A DNA stretch of 64,000 bases from Liolophura sinensis (taxonomy: Eukaryota > Mollusca > Polyplacophora > Chitonida > Chitonidae), in assembly GCF_032854445.1 (NCBI RefSeq), contig NC_088295.1, forward strand, positions 81,698,644 through 81,762,643, written 5' to 3'. Positions 11,711 to 23,630 of the stretch are shown piece after piece (within the stretch, counting starts at the first letter, position 1; every line of letters begins with the position of its first letter). Made by a program: the position numbers and the translations under genes. The notes under the pieces were generated by a model, which ran no database searches, was not told where the DNA came from, and saw only the letters and a program-made list of their open reading frames with translations.

Positions 11711-14700
11711 ATGTCCAACATGCCTCTAGCAGAACACCTTCACACTGTCCAGTCCCACAACACTGATGTAAATGGGCTGTGCTTCTCTACCTCAGCGCTG
11801 GCCACATGCTCAGGGGATAAGACAGTACGGCTGTGGAGCACTGAGGACTTCGCAGAGCTTCCCATATCTCCCTTGTGTGGTCATACATACGTCGTCTACA
11901 AGTGTCAGTTCTCACCGTTTGGTACAACTCTGGCGTCTTGCTCCATGGACGGCAGCATTATTCTATGGAATGTGAAGACTGGAGAACAGTCAGCAGTGTT
12001 GCGCCACCCATCAAACACGAGTATACGTGTGTGTAAATTCTCTCCCAACTCGTCCATGCTGGTGTCTGGCAGTGATGACAACAGCCTATGTCTATGGGAG
12101 GTATCCTCAGGAAAACTAACCAAGTGAGAACATCTGATTAGCAGCCACTGATTAGCAGCCATTGTCATGTATTATAGGTTGTAAATGTGTGTTTATATCT
12201 GAGCCAGTGGTAACAGTATCTAATGCATTACTTTAAAGTACAAGTATGCTATCAGTATAATTTACAAACACATTTCACATGAATGCATATGTCCATATCA
12301 GTCATATAATAGTGCTTCTTGAACATCCTTAATTGAAAATTCTGATGGTAAACTGTTTTGCTTATGTCTGACATATGAGAAAAAATGCAGTATGATTGTG
12401 ACATTTTTACTGTGTATTGTTTCTTAACTATTTTTCAGTTTACACCTTTATTGTATCCAGATGCTGTCTGGATCTTGGCCAGGATTTAAACAGCAACACA
12501 CCTTTAAATAACATTTAATTCCCTGTAAATACATCAAAGGTAAAATCAACATTCGACAAGGACCTGGTTGTGACAGATGCCCAGTTAATAATTTTCGTGT
12601 TATCCCCTTACTTTCAGAACTTTAACAGGTCATGAGGAGTCCGTTGTGGCCTGTGATTTCTCACCTGATGGGAATTACCTGGCCTCCGGAAGCCCAGCTG
12701 GTGACATAAGGATCTGGGATGGTCAGTATGGCCATGGCAAATGTCTCCTCTTAGAGCTGGATGCTCACGATCTAGGAGTCACGTGTTGTGAATTTTCCCC
12801 AACCTACGTTCAAGGACCAAACAGTAAGTGCTGGTTAAAAAATGAGCACTCCAGCACTCTACTATTTATCCCATATAAGACAGAATTCTCCAGCTTTCAT
12901 TGGACAATAATGGTCATGTGGAGGATGCGTAAAAACCGGTATCCTACAGCTGATGCATTATGTATGTGTGTGTTTGTTGACAAGGTTATCTCCCTTTGTG
13001 TGGCTGTGATGTCACTAAAGCTATTTACCAATGAATCGGCATTCATTGTTGAATTATCGTGTACCTGGTAATGGGCTGTGGTTTTTCCCATGCCGTGCTT
13101 GTTTCCTTCTCATCGTAAGCTTGGCCACCATCTGATCAGTGACAGATTGTAGAGTGTGGTATTGAACACCCAGCAGTTGTATTTAATCTTGCTTTCAGGC
13201 TCAGGAACAACTCAGACGGCTCACTATGTTCTGGTCACTGCTGGTCAAGATGATGCTATCAGGATCTGGGAGCTTGTGGCAGATGTGGGATCCCTAAGTA
13301 TGTGCAACACTGCCAAGTATATAGTGTTTAGTACTAGTTAGACACTGTGTCCACAAATTAAGCTCACATATCTTAAGCTGAAACTCTTTCGCCGTCGTTT
13401 GAGTGAAATATTCTTGAGTACGGCGCAAAACACCAATCAAATAAATAAATAAAATAAGTTGAAACTCTCTGTTTTGAACATCTCAGACAGGCTTTCCAGA
13501 GTGGCATCATAAAAAGTATAAAGCCTGGCCAAGAAAATTGAAACTACGATAAAAAAAATTTACGACATAAAATGGAAAACACTGTATTTCACCTAAAGTT
13601 TAACTTTTTTCAAGTGATACATTTTGCTTGGTTTCCATTCATTCATGGAAGCCTGGCCAAGAAAATTGAAACTACGATAAAAAAATTTTATAAATCATAA
13701 ATTTTAAGTGGAAAGATCTTATGATAAGCTTATGTAAAACGAACATTGTATTTAAGCTGAATTCACAAGATTTTGAAGAGTTTGTGCAAGTATCAAATGT
13801 TAGCAAAATTTGGATTAACACACTTGTTTACAGTATGCTTCAATGTCATACTAGTGTAGTAAATGTGTTTATGAATATTTAACTCAAATAAAAATTTACG
13901 ACATAAAATGGAAAACACTGTATTTCACCTAAAGTTTAACTTTTTTCAAGTGATACATTTTGCTTGGTTTCCATTTATTCATCCACCTTATACAGCCTGT
14001 TGAGAGTTTCTTGTGAGGTTGGATTAATTTCTTATCAGAAAAATTTAAATGTTAACATTAAGAGTATCATTTTAATTACCTTTATGTGATTTTGAAAGTG
14101 GATTTTTACATGCCAAACTTTAGGTGAAACACAGCCATTCCATGTTAAGCGGGAAGCAGTTAATTAATGCTCATGAGAAAATTACACAATCCTTAACCAA
14201 ACACACAATGTCCATTATGCTCTTGATTTTACCAGATATGAGGCTGACATTACGAGATACTCTACTGGGACATACTGGACCAATCATGTGTATTGCATTT
14301 GGCAGACAAGGAGCTCTGCTGGCTTCTGGGTAAGGCTCTTAACACTGTGTTATAGCTGTGAAGATAAAGAGATTCAGCAACGATGTACAGAACCTATGAT
14401 AATATCAAATTTACAATATGCAGCAGGTTGAAATATTTTATGTTGTTTATCTGTGTCCACCGTGTGCAAAAGATTTTCAGCCTGTACTCATTTGTCTCTG
14501 CGGTCTGCCGGAAACCTGCAGATGGTCCTGGGTTTCCCTCGGGCTATGCCCGGTTTCCTCCCACAATAATAAGGGAAATATTCTACAGTATGACATAAAA
14601 CAGCAAGCAAATGAATAAATAAATAATTTGTCCCTTAGAGTATAGATCATTGTTGGACAGAAACAAAACTGCAAAAAAAAAATATCAAGTTCTGAGATTA

Positions 14701-17700
14701 GATTTGACATGCTGAATTTTGGCCCAAGCATATACAGAAATTTCCACAAATCATTTTCTGATTTAATTAGTTTTACTTTCCGCACTCCGAATAGGCTTAT
14801 GCTTTATCTGTGATTATTTTAAAAGTCAGATCTGTACATTTAGAAATAATTGACAGCGGACATGGATGAACATTGTTGAACTTAATATGTGTTGGTGTTT
14901 CAAATATGTAATCTGTCTGCATTATAATTTGCATGTATTACTGATGTCATAGTTCATGTACACTATGTAGTATGTGTAGTTTATACATGTGTAGTTTATG
15001 TATAAAAACACTATTTGACATTATTGTACCTCATAGTGATTCATGGTATCCACTGGTCAATACACGGTCACGTGTCGTTTATGTATAAAATCACTATTTG
15101 ACATTATTGTACCTCATAGTGATTCATGGTATCCACTGGTCAGTACACGGTCACGTGTCGTTTATGTATAAAATCACTATTTGACATTATTGTACCTCAT
15201 AGTGATTCATGGTATCCACTGGTCAATACACGGTCACGTGTCGTTTATGTATAAAATCACTATTTGACATTATTGTACCTCATAGTGATTCATGGTATCC
15301 ACTGGTCAACACACGGTCACGTGTAGTTTATGTATAAAAACACTATTGGACATTATTATACCTCATAGTGATCCACTGGTCAATACACGGTCATGTGTCG
15401 TTTATGTATAAAAACACTATTTGACATTATTATACCTCATAGTGATTCATGGTATCCACTGGTCAATACACGGTCACATGATATTCCGCAAAACATGATA
15501 TACAGTGATCATGCCCTCAAGTAAAACAGTGTGATGCTTACAATGTGATATTCCCCGTTAATGGGGCAATAGCCAGCGATCATGTGCATTTATTCTACTG
15601 AAGTGACCTCCCTTTGTATGCATCCCTGGAGTGCGCTTGTTTTTGATGTAAACAACCAGACAAGGGCTATCTTTGCTATCCACATACAAGTGAGCAATTA
15701 CCCTTCTTTATTTTTTTGGTATAATAAAACATATGGTGCATGCCGGTGATGGAATTGTCAGCTCTCGACACTTGAGTGATATTCATTTTTCTCAAGACAA
15801 TTCCTGATATCCCATCCTTCAGTACTGTCTGTATAATGTACACTTTCTGTATAATGTACATTGTATAATGTACATTTGTAAGCGTTATGTGACATCTCTC
15901 AAAACAATGGAGATCTCATCTGTGACATATACTGATTGATGAGTGTTAAACATCAAACACAGTACACTTATTTACATTGAAGTGATGTGGTCTTGCTGTT
16001 TTAGGTCAGGTGACAAGACTGTGAGACTCTGGGATGCGGTAAGTATCCAGTGAAATCTCCACTTGCTGTTGATCAGTTAGACAGGATTCACCATTAGGAA
16101 TGGGATTGATTCAGTATATGTAGCTATCATGCGCTTTTGGAAAACGCTGCATACTCAGAATGTGAATATTCACCTATTCATGTATTTATCCTTATGTGTA
16201 CAACTACTAATTCCTTTGGTGTAATATTAAACCTTGAAAGAAATTCAGCAGATAGTATTAGAATTTGTTGTGTTGAATATAGTGTTAGACAACAATGAAA
16301 TAAGTGTGTAAATAAATTTGTTATGAAAACAAAGTGTTTGTAGAATTTTGACTGGTTTATGTACATGAAACATACTAAAAGGCTGATGTTTTTTCATCTT
16401 ACAGGCAAAAGGAGAATGTCTTCAGGTGATGGAAGCTCATTCCAGGTCTGTGATTGTTTCAGTGTATGCATATGTCTACATGTGAAGAAATTCTTAAATT
16501 GGATGTACTAATATGTTTCTCTGAATTTTTTGTCATTCTTTGAAAGCCCAGATATACCCAGTGTTAGCTGTTATGGCAATGTACTGGAATTTACAAACCT
16601 ATTACAAGTTGATATGTTGTACATTTTCCTTTACAACAAAAATTAAATGCTTACCTGTATTATGTGTCTGCTGATACAGGTATGTCACCTCTTGTACATT
16701 CTGATTCTTACATACATGCTACCTGTAGATTCATACAGGTATGTCACCTCTTGTACATTCTGATTCATACAACTATGTTACCTGTAGATTCATACAGGTA
16801 TGTCACCTTTTGTACATTCTGATTCTTACATGTATGCTACCTGTAGATTCATACAGGTGTGTCACCTCTTGTACATTCTGATTCATACAGGTATGTTATC
16901 TGTAGATTCATACAGGTATGTCATTTTGATTTACAGGTACTCTTATGTGTATGCTGCCTGTAGATTCATACAGTTATGTAACCTGTTGTACATTCTGATC
17001 CATACATGTGCTCTTACATGTGTGTCACCTGTATGTTTATACTGCTATGTCACCTGTTGTACACACTGATTCATACAGGTATGTCACGTGTTGTGCCTTC
17101 TCCCAGGATGGGAAACTTTTGGCATCAGGTTCTAATGACAGGACAGTGATGGTGTGGAGAGTGACCACAGAAACTGACCTGTCAGGTAAGCTACATACCT
17201 TCTCACAGATCCAGGTGTAAAACTCATCATATTGGACAGAGGAGGCTTTCCATAACAGTAGTTTGATAATCACATACAGAATGCAAATAAGGCACTTTCT
17301 GGTTGGATGACAATTTTTGGAAACCTGTGCCTGTCCATTGTGTCTGTTGTATTAATCTGTCATGAGGTCAAATGAAGGAGAACAACTTGACTCTTCTGGA
17401 GGGGGTATAAAAACTTACCTTGTAAACATGGAAAAAGGTTGAGGAATTATGGTACATCACACCACTAAGGGAGAACACTCTGTTGTCTCATGAGACCATA
17501 CAGAAGACTTCAGGTGTTTCAAACTAATAATTTTGAAAATAATATTGCCTGATTCTACATTCTCCAGGTCAGCCGAGAAAAATACCTACAGAGGTTTTAC
17601 TTCTATATTTGACATTTTCTTGTACCCGACATCAAAGCTACCTATTGCTTTGTTTGGTTTGTTTGTTAGCTCATAGTTGAATTTTTCCATGTTTATGAGA

Positions 17701-20700
17701 ATCACATCTCAATTTTCAAAAGAATGCGCTTTTACATTCTCGCAAAACATACATATTCCATGAGTTATCTCCCCTCCTCCATTATTTGTGAAAGCATTGA
17801 GGCACTGGCATATTTTCCTCTTGCAACAAATGACATTGCAGGTGAATTAGGACTTCCACATCATGAGTCTTCTGTTGCAAAACATCAAATATAATGCATG
17901 ATATGGGTTTTATGTATGAGGTAGTTGGTCTGATCGCTGTAACATTGTGTTAATGTGTCCCACTTCTGTGTTCAGGTCTGAGGATCACAAAGACTTAGAC
18001 TTAAGTTAGATGTAGTCTTAACATGTATTATTATTCTTGGACAGATTTAAATTTGATTGCTAGTTTTAATTTTTATCATGAAAGTCTCTAGACAAAATCA
18101 CAATATTTCTGCAATTAACTGTTAGGAAGTTAAGCTTAAGGTTGACCCTAACCTAAGACAGCTTTGTGATTGTGGAACTTTCGCATAACTTGCGAAAAAT
18201 GAAGAGGTGGATTGTGTTGTGTTGTTGCAGATGCTGCTACTGATGGTAACCTTGTTGACCTGAGTGAGGAGGTGGTGTTTGAGAAGACACCCATGGAGAG
18301 GTGGAGTGTTGAGGAGGTGGGTGTCTGGCTGGAGCACATTGGACTCCCCCAGTACAAGGAAACAATGTCATCCAATGCCATTGATGGTACAGAGTTACTT
18401 ACCTTGACTCACAGTACACTGGAGAAACCCCTGGGAATAGGTGAGTTGGAGTTTTGTTTGTAAATATACATTCTAAATATTTTGCTTTTTGCTGGAACCC
18501 TTGCCCTGATCACCTTGGTTAAACTGTAGTGGTTGTGGAGCTGAAGAAATAGCCTGTCCACATTGCTGACTTAAACATGCTGTAATTCCCCAACATTTTC
18601 CAAACGAAGGGCAGCTTTGAACCAAATATTTGCATCATATTTAGCAGGTCTTGAAGATTGAGCTTCATTGAGTCGGGTTGACCCCTATTAGGCTTTTATC
18701 AAAGGTACATTTTTTTAAATGTTCATAGGTTAATGCACTGATATCATGAAAATAAGCTGATGAAAAAAGGGCAAGAAATTTCTGTATTGGATAATGTATA
18801 TTTTATCAAAACATACTCTGAAAGATAAAATATACATTGCACATGTCTTACCTGGGGTCTTGCAGCAGTATGTCATTCCTAAGTATTTTGCGTGCTCTAA
18901 GTATGTTACAAGGTACTTAAGGGGAGGTAACTGAAGTAGATATTAATCCTTGTGGAAATCGTTTACATGAACAGTTTCTTTTCTGACAATAATTAACATC
19001 AAATTTTCCTAGGGACACCAAATATACTAAACTTGTTCCCAATTTTTGTATCTTTTAATTATTTTCATGATTTGATCCATATTCTGTTAGTGTTAAAATC
19101 ACAATTTATCATTTAATGAGAAATGGTGTCAAAAAATGAATGTATAAATATTATATTTTTTTATCTGATAGTTGCTCTTGGACATCGTAACAAGATATTG
19201 CGAGCAGTCAAACAGATTCACAGCTGTCCTGTGAGGCAGAGGAAGGATTCAGGTACTGCCAACATTACACATACTCTACTTGAATGACAGCATTTCTTCA
19301 TTTACCTGTCAATTTATATTATCTGAATTTGTATACACCCCGCCATTAGAATTAGCGTATGGCGAGTTCTGACCATCTGTCCAACTCACATTTGTCCATT
19401 TACATGGTTGTCATGGTAACCAGATAGCCATTTACCTTATATATATATACTATGTAAATAGATATGATTTCATGTTCGGGCTATATCTCCAACTGTTTTT
19501 GGCTAGAATTTTCATTTTTGGTGGACATATTTAATCATTTACAGGTTGTCATAGTGATTACATACCTATCATCAGCACCCATGAAGATTTCCCTCAGTGG
19601 TTATACTCACCACAATGCTGCTGATATTCTTTTATACATTTCAAATAAATGCATTTGTAGGGGCGTATGTTGTGTTCACCTGAACTCCTGGTCCTTGTAG
19701 TGTGAAAATATATTATCATTACAAGATATTTAGCAAAAATGAGTCAACTTAATATGAATTGAAGATTAATGCATAATATATGTATATAATTTTACTTAAT
19801 TCGTGAAGATGATAGTTTGTAGTTTCACATCTTTCCCCTTAGAGAAAGAGTTAACTATGTTGTCGTACCTGGTGTACACACAATGCCAGGGATTGGCTCT
19901 GCATGCTTTGCCAAAATTGTATGCTGAATGATAAAAATAAGAAGAAAAAAGTGCAAAGAATATAGAAAGCATTGTATTGGATTTGAACCCTAGACTGCCA
20001 GGTATCATTGGCAATGGGCCTAGAAGGAAGACTAGCATAGAGATTTGCCAGCTTTGATCATCTACTGATAACATAGAACAAATGACAGAAACAATGCATT
20101 GTTGCAGAGTTGGTGCTGAAGAACAAAAACAGATAGAATACTTTGTTGCAAGTTGATAGTCTTTCCCATGGAAAACTGCAGTGACAAGTTTCATGTAGTC
20201 TAACATAAAGCTCACATGTTGAATTTTGGAGAAAAATAGAACCATTTCTGAAGTTTATTGGCAGTTAGGTGAAAACCACGACTCACCTAACAGCACAATA
20301 CGTCAAAAGTTGCTTCAAATGTTCTTTATTAAAGCTGCAAAGATTGGTTTTGCTTTACGAGATATTGCAATTTTATGAGCTGACTGGAAATAATAATTTT
20401 CCGAATGATTTTAAGACATACCCTACTAGGATAGTGTTGACCCTAAATCTGGGTTTTAGTCACTGTATACTCATGTAATCCCCGTTTGACTTAACCATTT
20501 CTGATAACATGCATCCTTGCCCTTGTGTTACAGATTTATCTGCCCCTGATGAGTACCTTTGTCCAATCACACGCGAGATCATGAGGGACCCAGTGATAGC
20601 TGCAGGTGAGCTACTGTAGTACATAATGGACTGTGCATTGTACTTCATGATTCTGCTTGATTTGAGAGATGAGCATGGAAGTGCCTATATCTGGGGTGAT

Positions 20701-22188
20701 AGAATTTGGGGGGGGGGGGGGTGGCAGGGGAGGGAGAATGTTCAGTAATTGAAGAACAGGGATCTAGTCCCAAGTGTCTTGAGGACACTAATCACATCCC
20801 TTTTGTGCCGAGAAACTTACACTCAGCCCCTCGGTGTTGAAAGCACCCCACCACTTTTGTACATATATTTATCACGCATCAGACAAAACACTCTGCTTTC
20901 ATTTGACAACAACAGTCACGTGACGTACAGGTATATTCTCGAATCCTGCAGACAATGTCAAATGTATCTGCTGAGTAGGTTATCTCCCTTTTGTCGGGTT
21001 GTGAATACAATAGTCACATGGCCTAAGCAATTCACCTAAACATCCGTCTTCTGCACTGAATTGATGGGTCTTTGCAGGATAAATTCATTGCATGATACTC
21101 AGTGAAAGGATACAGAAATATATGGTGTCAGTAACCTTCGTATATGAAGATTACTGACACCATATATTTCTGTATCCAATTACTGAGTAAACATGTAAGT
21201 AATAATACATGTACATAGATTTAAATGATATCTTCAAATAGAGGAGGTGACCGGCCTGGATAGCACAATTGGTCGGGAGCGGTAAATCCGGGATCAATCC
21301 TGGGTCGGGTCACACCCAAGACTTTAAAAGAGGAAGTTGTAACTTCCTCGCTTGGTGTTCAGCATGAAGGCGATAGTGTAATGTCTAGTTGAGCCGTATC
21401 AGTTTAATGGCTCGGGTGATGCGGCTTACTTGCCTTCGGTAAGTCATCTCAGTGAAGCAGCATGAGATAAAAGAGCGGTGGAAATCCGTCCTGCAACAAG
21501 GAGGCACATTACATACACCCTGAGGATTCCTTTGTCGTCATATGACTGAAAAATTGTTGAGTACGACATTAAACCCCAAGCACTCACTCACTCACTCATA
21601 TAGAGGATTTAATCAATACATGTACAGTGTGGCAGTAATACAGTTTTGGGCTCTAATCTAATAAATACTTTTCAAGGAATAACATTTAAAACTCACAAGC
21701 CACACATTGTGTCTTTATGTTTTCACTTGAGTTTGAATGATTTTCCTCTTTTCACATGTGCAGTTGCTGTGAGATTAAGTCAAGCTCATCTCCGGTCATA
21801 GGTGGGATAGCCTGTCAGCAATTAGTGGATGGTTGAGTGTGCGTTTCCTTTGCACTTTACTCTCACCACAATGCTGGCAACATTGTAGAATTCAAATATT
21901 CTTGAGTATGGTGTAAAATACAAATAAATGAATAAATCTTTTCACATGATGTTGTACATAATGTTTGTCTGCTGCTTTCATTTGTCATTTATCTGGTATG
22001 TAATGGTAGTTGAAATTCCGTTGTGTGTTTTAGATGGCTACACCTACGAAAAGTCTGCCATTGAGTCCTGGGTGAAGAGTGGTAAGAGCAGAAGTCCCAT
22101 GACAAATGCTGTGTTGGCTAGCTACATGCTGACTCCTAACCGCAGCCTGAAGATGTTAATCCAGCGTCATGTCCATGAAGGCCACTGA
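11711..22188 (+). CDS. WDSUB1: WD repeat, SAM and U-box domain-containing protein 1
   Basis: Eleven coding exons, all GT-AG and phase-consistent, total 1512 nt (503 residues; human WDSUB1 is slightly shorter): 11711-12123, 12618-12823, 13199-13297, 14236-14329, 16005-16038, 16405-16445, 17079-17185, 18231-18440, 19172-19252, 20534-20605, 22034-22188. Seven WD repeats fill about residues 1-330, with blade-ending tryptophan motifs such as VRLWSTED, IILWNVKTG, LCLWEVSS, IRIWDG, IRIWEL, VRLWDA and VMVWRV. A SAM domain follows at about 350-415 (MERWSVEEVGVWLEHIGL). A C-terminal U-box starts near 432 (EYLCPITREIMRDPVIAADG). The layout implies an E3 ubiquitin ligase that uses the propeller for substrate or partner binding and the U-box to recruit E2; substrates are not known to me. 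The ATG at 11711 is the first in frame of a long open exon. Confidence 0.95.
13383..13456 (+). mobile_element. SINE 3' fragment
   Basis: Only the 3' end of the AAACACCAATCAAATAAATA-tailed SINE family, starting at a GCCGTCGT motif and ending in AATAAATAAAAT. It sits in WDSUB1 intron 3; the tRNA head is absent, as in 5'-truncated insertions. Confidence 0.85.
13515..14150. repeat. interleaved direct and inverted duplications in WDSUB1 intron 3
   Basis: GCCTGGCCAAGAAAATTGAA begins two copies, near 13526 and 13651. A second segment of about 90 bp containing ATAAAATGGAAAACACTG and TTTCACCTAAAGTTTAAC occurs at about 13553-13645 and 13894-13985. An inverted, weaker copy of its start appears near 14110-14150 (AACTTTAGGTGAAACACAG). 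Probably remnants of an unrecognised mobile or tandemly rearranged element. Confidence 0.7.
14495..14628 (+). mobile_element. SINE fragment, plus orientation
   Basis: Contains the SINE body (AACCTGCAGATGGTCCTGGG, GGTTTCCTCCCACAATAATA) and a diverged tail ending AATAAATAAATAA. The tRNA head is not recognisable. In WDSUB1 intron 4. Confidence 0.8.
14985..15480. repeat. 83-bp tandem repeat carrying CACGTG
   Basis: About six copies of an 83-bp unit with CATAGTGATTCATGGTATCC, a GGTCACGTGT segment and TTTATGTATAAAATCACTA. The middle copies are nearly identical, whereas the last full ones are shorter or changed. Each well-kept copy carries a CACGTG E-box palindrome. Lies in WDSUB1 intron 4, well away from both splice sites. 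Confidence 0.9.
16672..17100. repeat. about 60-bp minisatellite overlapping the WDSUB1 exon 7 acceptor
   Basis: Six to seven degenerate monomers of about 60 bp, each with TTCATACAGGTATGTCACC followed by a TTGTACATTCTGATT stretch. The last copy is the real acceptor and start of coding exon 7 (ATACAG then GTATGTCACGTGTTGTGCC at 17079). Monomers therefore consist of intron end plus about 20 nt of exon start. Every good monomer holds CAGGTATGT, which resembles both an acceptor followed by G and a donor. Confidence 0.85.
20707..20733 (+). repeat. poly-G run
   Basis: G-run with one T interruption followed by GGCAGGGGAGGGAG, in the last WDSUB1 intron on the sense strand. It could form a G-quadruplex in the pre-mRNA. 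Confidence 0.8.
21091..21195. repeat. near-perfect hairpin (fold-back repeat)
   Basis: Arms are perfectly complementary over 27 bp (21108-21134 against 21151-21177), starting GGATACAGAAATATATGG. The outer extensions ACTCAGT/ACTGAGT and CATG/CATG pair after short mismatches, giving arms of over 40 bp. The loop is about 16 nt and can itself pair partly (CTTC/GAAG). In the last intron of WDSUB1, on the transcribed strand. Could be a very short MITE or a microRNA-like precursor. Confidence 0.85.
21249..21598 (+). mobile_element. full-length tRNA-derived SINE (CACT-tailed family)
   Basis: tRNA-like head (GGCCTGGATAGCACAATTGG, then GGGATCAATCC as B box), a body with a small inverted repeat (GAGGAAGTTGTAACTTCCTC), and the 3' end TTGTTGAGTACGACATTAAA with CACTCACTCACT tail. 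Flanks share ATAGAGGA, a possible target-site duplication. In the last intron of WDSUB1. Confidence 0.9.
21755..21937 (+). mobile_element. diverged SINE, AATAAA-tailed family
   Basis: Shares CACCACAATGCTGGCAACAT and ATATTCTTGAGTATGGTGTA with the other copies, and ends AAATAAATGAATAAAT. The head is degraded. Same WDSUB1 intron as the full-length CACT-tailed copy. Confidence 0.75.
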
Positions 22189-23630
22189 GGATAAAATTCC
22201 CATCAACTCTTCCCCTATCCTCCACACCTGCTCTTAGTCATGAAGAGAAACCTTAACTGCTCATACAGATGGAAACATATGTGTAACCCACTGTAACCCT
22301 GATAGACAGCTGAGAGTCAAATAGTTGGTTTAAAGGATACGTCAAAGGGTGCTGTAAAGCAACGAGTATGGTAAGAAATATATGCCCCCAAGAAAAGAGA
22401 ACAAATTTTTATTTATGAGGTATACTTTATATTTCTTAAAAACTCTTCTGTCAGTGATGGGGAAATATATGAAAATGACATCATCAATGAACATACTGGG
22501 AAAGCAGAACCAATTCGGTCTCTCCCACCAACAGAGCTGTTTTGACAGATATAACTGTTGACATCACAGCATGCTACACAATTTCCAGACTGACTGCTGG
22601 GGCCTTAGAAAAACTGTAGTTCAAAGCCGATTTTACGCCCCAAGAAGAAAGCTGAGAAGCTTTGTTTGTACTTTTGTATGTTAGGCCACGTCATATTCTC
22701 TGTATTAAGAAATAAATACCAAGTGTTTCACGTATCAGTTCAAACCTGGACTGGACTCATACCTAGAAAAGATTGAAGTCATTTTGAAGCTGGATATAAT
22801 AATGGACACAGCCTTGAAGGTGGCACATTGCAGGGTTTTACAGGGGCTATTTAGCTTGATATTGTGATATGTTTGGATGACCTGGTTAGGGCAAATCTAG
22901 ATTATGTGTATGATAACTCTCTGCTGTTAAGTCCTGCTAAGTGGTGCAGTTTTGCCCTCAAAACTTAATCAGGTATGTGTTAGTCACTTAACAGCGCTGT
23001 TTTTGCGTCATTTGATGAGCTGATATGTTTATGCAATACTATGCTTTTATCTCGTGTCCAAGAAAAGTTTGTTTTGATTGCAGACTGTCTTGAGATAGTG
23101 ATGAAGATCTAGCATTATTTGAGCAAAAAAGTGTAAATCAAAAAATAGAAATTGAAGTAAAAGAAAGGCTATGTATACAAGATTCTAATTGAAGAAAGGA
23201 CTCAAACACTGGAGGACTGACGGAAGGTGTACCCTTTGCATCTTGACTTGTTGTGAATTATGTATATCTTGATAAATCTATAATCCATGATGTCATAGTA
23301 TCATATTTTCATGTTGAAAGTATTATCAAGTGTAGTTGAAGTTTATTAATATATGAAATGTTTTACCTATATTTATAAAGTTTTATATTTTACATTGTAC
23401 TGTGTTTTATGCACATTGATGTTTAAAGAATGAATGATTATGGCTTAACTTCACATCAGCAATATTTTAGCTATATCATGGAAAGGACTTGTAAAGAGAG
23501 GTAATCCAAATGTGTTTGTCCCAGGTTGAAGAACTAAAGCTAGGTAACATGAACGTTTGCGCGAGTATATTTCATGTTTATGTGTGTTTCAATGAAACAG
23601 ATGAATAATAAAAGTAACTTTTGTTTCAGT
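22189..23630 (+). other. probable WDSUB1 3' UTR
   Basis: Non-coding DNA directly after the WDSUB1 stop. Candidate polyadenylation signals AATAAA lie at 22711-22716 and 23607-23612, so the transcript may end at either. No other feature recognised. Confidence 0.5.

Noticed and set aside
19796-20245. 149-codon minus-strand open frame
   Set aside because: Lies in a WDSUB1 intron on the opposite strand, with no recognised domain and no supporting splice signals.
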